Source: Nitrosomonadaceae bacterium (GTDB lineage Bacteria > Pseudomonadota > Gammaproteobacteria > Burkholderiales > Usitatibacteraceae). From it: a stretch of DNA of 5,506 nucleotides. The translations under genes and the position numbers were made by a program. The notes beneath the pieces are model-generated. The model made no database searches and had not been told where the DNA came from. It saw only the letters and a list, made by a program, of their open reading frames with translations. The DNA lies in assembly GCA_021300055.1 (NCBI GenBank), contig JAJTHU010000144.1:1-5506 (forward strand). The letters are read 5' to 3'. This document shows positions 4,171-5,506 of this stretch, one piece after another. How positions within the stretch are numbered: the first letter of the stretch is position 1; each line of letters opens with the position of its first letter.

Positions 4171-5506
4171 CAGATCATCTCCTCGGCTTTGCGCATCTTC
4201 ATGAGCTTGATCACTTGCCGCTTTGTGTGCTCCTTAAACTCAGGACGGTCTTGCGGCACACCATTAGCGGGTTCCCAGACGCCTGCAGTGTGACCTTCGC
4301 CGACGCCTGCAAAGAAGTCCTTCATCGTCTCGAAGCGTCCTTTGTTGGCGAGCGCCGCATTGATAACGGTCGCCAACGAACCAGCACCGGCCGGCCCCAT
4401 GAGGGGACGCGCCGAAATCAAGTTTGTGAAATACAGCGCCGGGATGGTGGCTTCTTTGGCGGCCTGCACGACTGGCGTCGTGCCTATCGCTAAATCCGGC
4501 TTGAACTCGTGCATCGCCGCAAGATCCTGTTCGAGCGAAGCGCGATATTGGACGTGCACGCCGCGTGCCTCCAACCACTCGCGGTCTAGCTGACTCCATT
4601 GCGTCTCCGGACAAGCTGTGCCCACGTAGCGCAAATCAGCACCGCTCTCGACCAACAAACGTGCGTCCAGCAGCTCCGAACCTTCATAGCCGCTCATGGT
4701 GATGCGGCCCTTGATCGGCATGGCGGACAGCGCGCCCTTTATCGCCGGCAAGATGCGATTCTTGGCTGCATCAATTTTTTCCTGCGACGTATTCGTCGCT
4801 ACGCCAATGTTTTGAAGCCAGCTCTCGGTACCGTCATAGCCCACGGGGGCCGAACCAACGATACTGCGACCTGCGGCGGAGAACTCTCGCAGACTGGCCG
4901 TGTAAAACGGATGAAGCGCGGCGACAGCTGCGCAGTCGAGCGCGGCATAAAGCTCGCGCCATTCGCGCGTCGGCACGACTGGCCCTGCAGCCAAGCCCAT
5001 CGGTTCCAGCATCATGCCGATCGTGACCGGATCGACAGGAAACACTTCACCGACGAGAGAAATTGTCGGCTTCTCGTTACGACCGTTACGCGGAGCGAGC
5101 ACCGGCCCTTGTTCTGCTTCAGTGCGAGCGTATTTCAACATAGCGCCCGCGAGCACATCTTTTGCCTCGGCGTGCGTAGGCACACCAAAGCCTGGCACAT
5201 CGATGCCGATAATGCGCACGCCGTTGATCTCTTTGGGCAGCAATTGCAAAGGCACACCACTCGCGGTCGGCACACACAGATTGATGATGACCACTGCGTC
5301 GTATTGCGCGGGATCGGCGAGCTTGTACGTCGCCTCGCGAATATCTTCAAACAATTTGCCCGTGACGAGCGATTCGGAATTGAATGGCACGTAACCGACC
5401 GTGCGCCGCGCACCATAAAAGTGAGACGTGAACGTCAGGCCATAAACGCAGCAGGCGGAGCCCGAGAGCACCGTGGCAGTTCGACGCATCCGCAAGCCCA
5501 CGCGCA
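4170..5506 (-). CDS. bchY: Chlorophyllide a oxidoreductase subunit BchY (5' end outside window)
   Basis: BchY is the NifD-like subunit of chlorophyllide a oxidoreductase (COR). With BchZ it forms the catalytic component that takes electrons from the BchX iron protein and reduces the C7=C8 bond of ring B, giving the bacteriochlorin of bacteriochlorophyll a. The frame is open to the window edge. The GTG at 5501 is an internal Val in the family-typical stretch RVGLRMRRTATVLSGSACC, so roughly 70 N-terminal residues are missing. Counting from that Val, Cys18 (in SACCVYG) and Cys76 (in NLCVPTASG) are 58 residues apart. This matches the spacing of two of the three BchY cluster ligands I recall (Cys87 and Cys145 in Roseobacter denitrificans); the third would lie outside the window. 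GFGVPTHAEAKDVL, PVVPTREWRELYAALDCAAV and ISARPLMGPAGAGSL are other family blocks. Its TGA shares one base with the bchZ ATG. bchX is expected just upstream, beyond 5506. Identification is near certain. Confidence 0.97.
   Translation of the reverse strand, partial: RVGLRMRRTATVLSGSACCVYGLTFTSHFYGARRTVGYVPFNSESLVTGKLFEDIREATYKLADPAQYDAVVIINLCVPTASGVPLQLLPKEINGVRIIGIDVPGFGVPTHAEAKDVLAGAMLKYARTEAEQGPVLAPRNGRNEKPTISLVGEVFPVDPVTIGMMLEPMGLAAGPVVPTREWRELYAALDCAAVAALHPFYTASLREFSAAGRSIVGSAPVGYDGTESWLQNIGVATNTSQEKIDAAKNRILPAIKGALSAMPIKGRITMSGYEGSELLDARLLVESGADLRYVGTACPETQWSQLDREWLEARGVHVQYRASLEQDLAAMHEFKPDLAIGTTPVVQAAKEATIPALYFTNLISARPLMGPAGAGSLATVINAALANKGRFETMKDFFAGVGEGHTAGVWEPANGVPQDRPEFKEHTKRQVIKLMKMRKAEEMI

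Noticed and set aside
5135..5501. GTG at 5501 as a true bchY start
   Set aside because: The frame stays open to the window edge and the residues just before and after (RVGLRMRRTAT) are internal to known BchY proteins, so the gene is cut by the window rather than shortened.

Overview
This window is a stretch of a purple-bacterial photosynthesis gene cluster. Every supported gene lies on the minus strand, so the operon reads from high to low coordinates: bchY (5' end cut off by the window) - bchZ - a small pufQ-like gene - pufB - pufA - pufL - pufM (3' end cut off by the window). This is the classic bchXYZ-puf superoperon layout of proteobacteria with a type II (quinone) reaction centre. From memory, the PufL, PufM and LH1 sequences look most like those of photosynthetic beta- and gammaproteobacteria (Rubrivivax, Chromatiaceae, aerobic anoxygenic gammaproteobacteria). 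I cannot choose between these groups without a tree, and the window does not show whether the cell is anaerobic-phototrophic or an aerobic anoxygenic phototroph.

Region by region. Positions 5506-2701 hold BchY and BchZ, the catalytic NifDK-like half of chlorophyllide a oxidoreductase, which makes the bacteriochlorin ring of bacteriochlorophyll a. bchY, bchZ and the next small gene overlap by 1 and 4 bases, which suggests translational coupling. Positions 2704-2483 encode a 73-residue single-span membrane protein, best read as a divergent PufQ. A 179-base spacer (2482-2304) holds two adjacent strong hairpins and a small dyad. pufB and pufA (2303-1888) encode the LH1 beta and alpha antenna peptides, separated by 89 bases. 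A 264-base spacer (1887-1624) begins with a 12-bp stem enclosing a UUCG tetraloop hairpin. pufL and pufM (1623-1) encode the reaction-centre L and M subunits, 12 bases apart.

Together the genes couple the last pigment-synthesis steps to the proteins that bind the pigment. BchY/BchZ make the bacteriochlorin, the PufQ-like protein may help hand pigment over, PufB/PufA form the LH1 ring, and PufL/PufM hold the special pair, bacteriopheophytins and quinones. The hairpin after pufA fits the known puf scheme in which a stable pufBA mRNA segment yields excess LH1 over reaction centres.

I found no previously undescribed system. The most interesting points are residue-level and RNA-level: LH1 alpha has Phe where a conserved Trp (+11 from the BChl-ligand His) normally hydrogen-bonds the pigment; the QB site carries the Asn-L213/Asp-M44 pair; M197 is Met; and the spacers carry strong RNA structures. 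There is no tRNA, rRNA, CRISPR, insertion sequence or recognisable terminator in the window.
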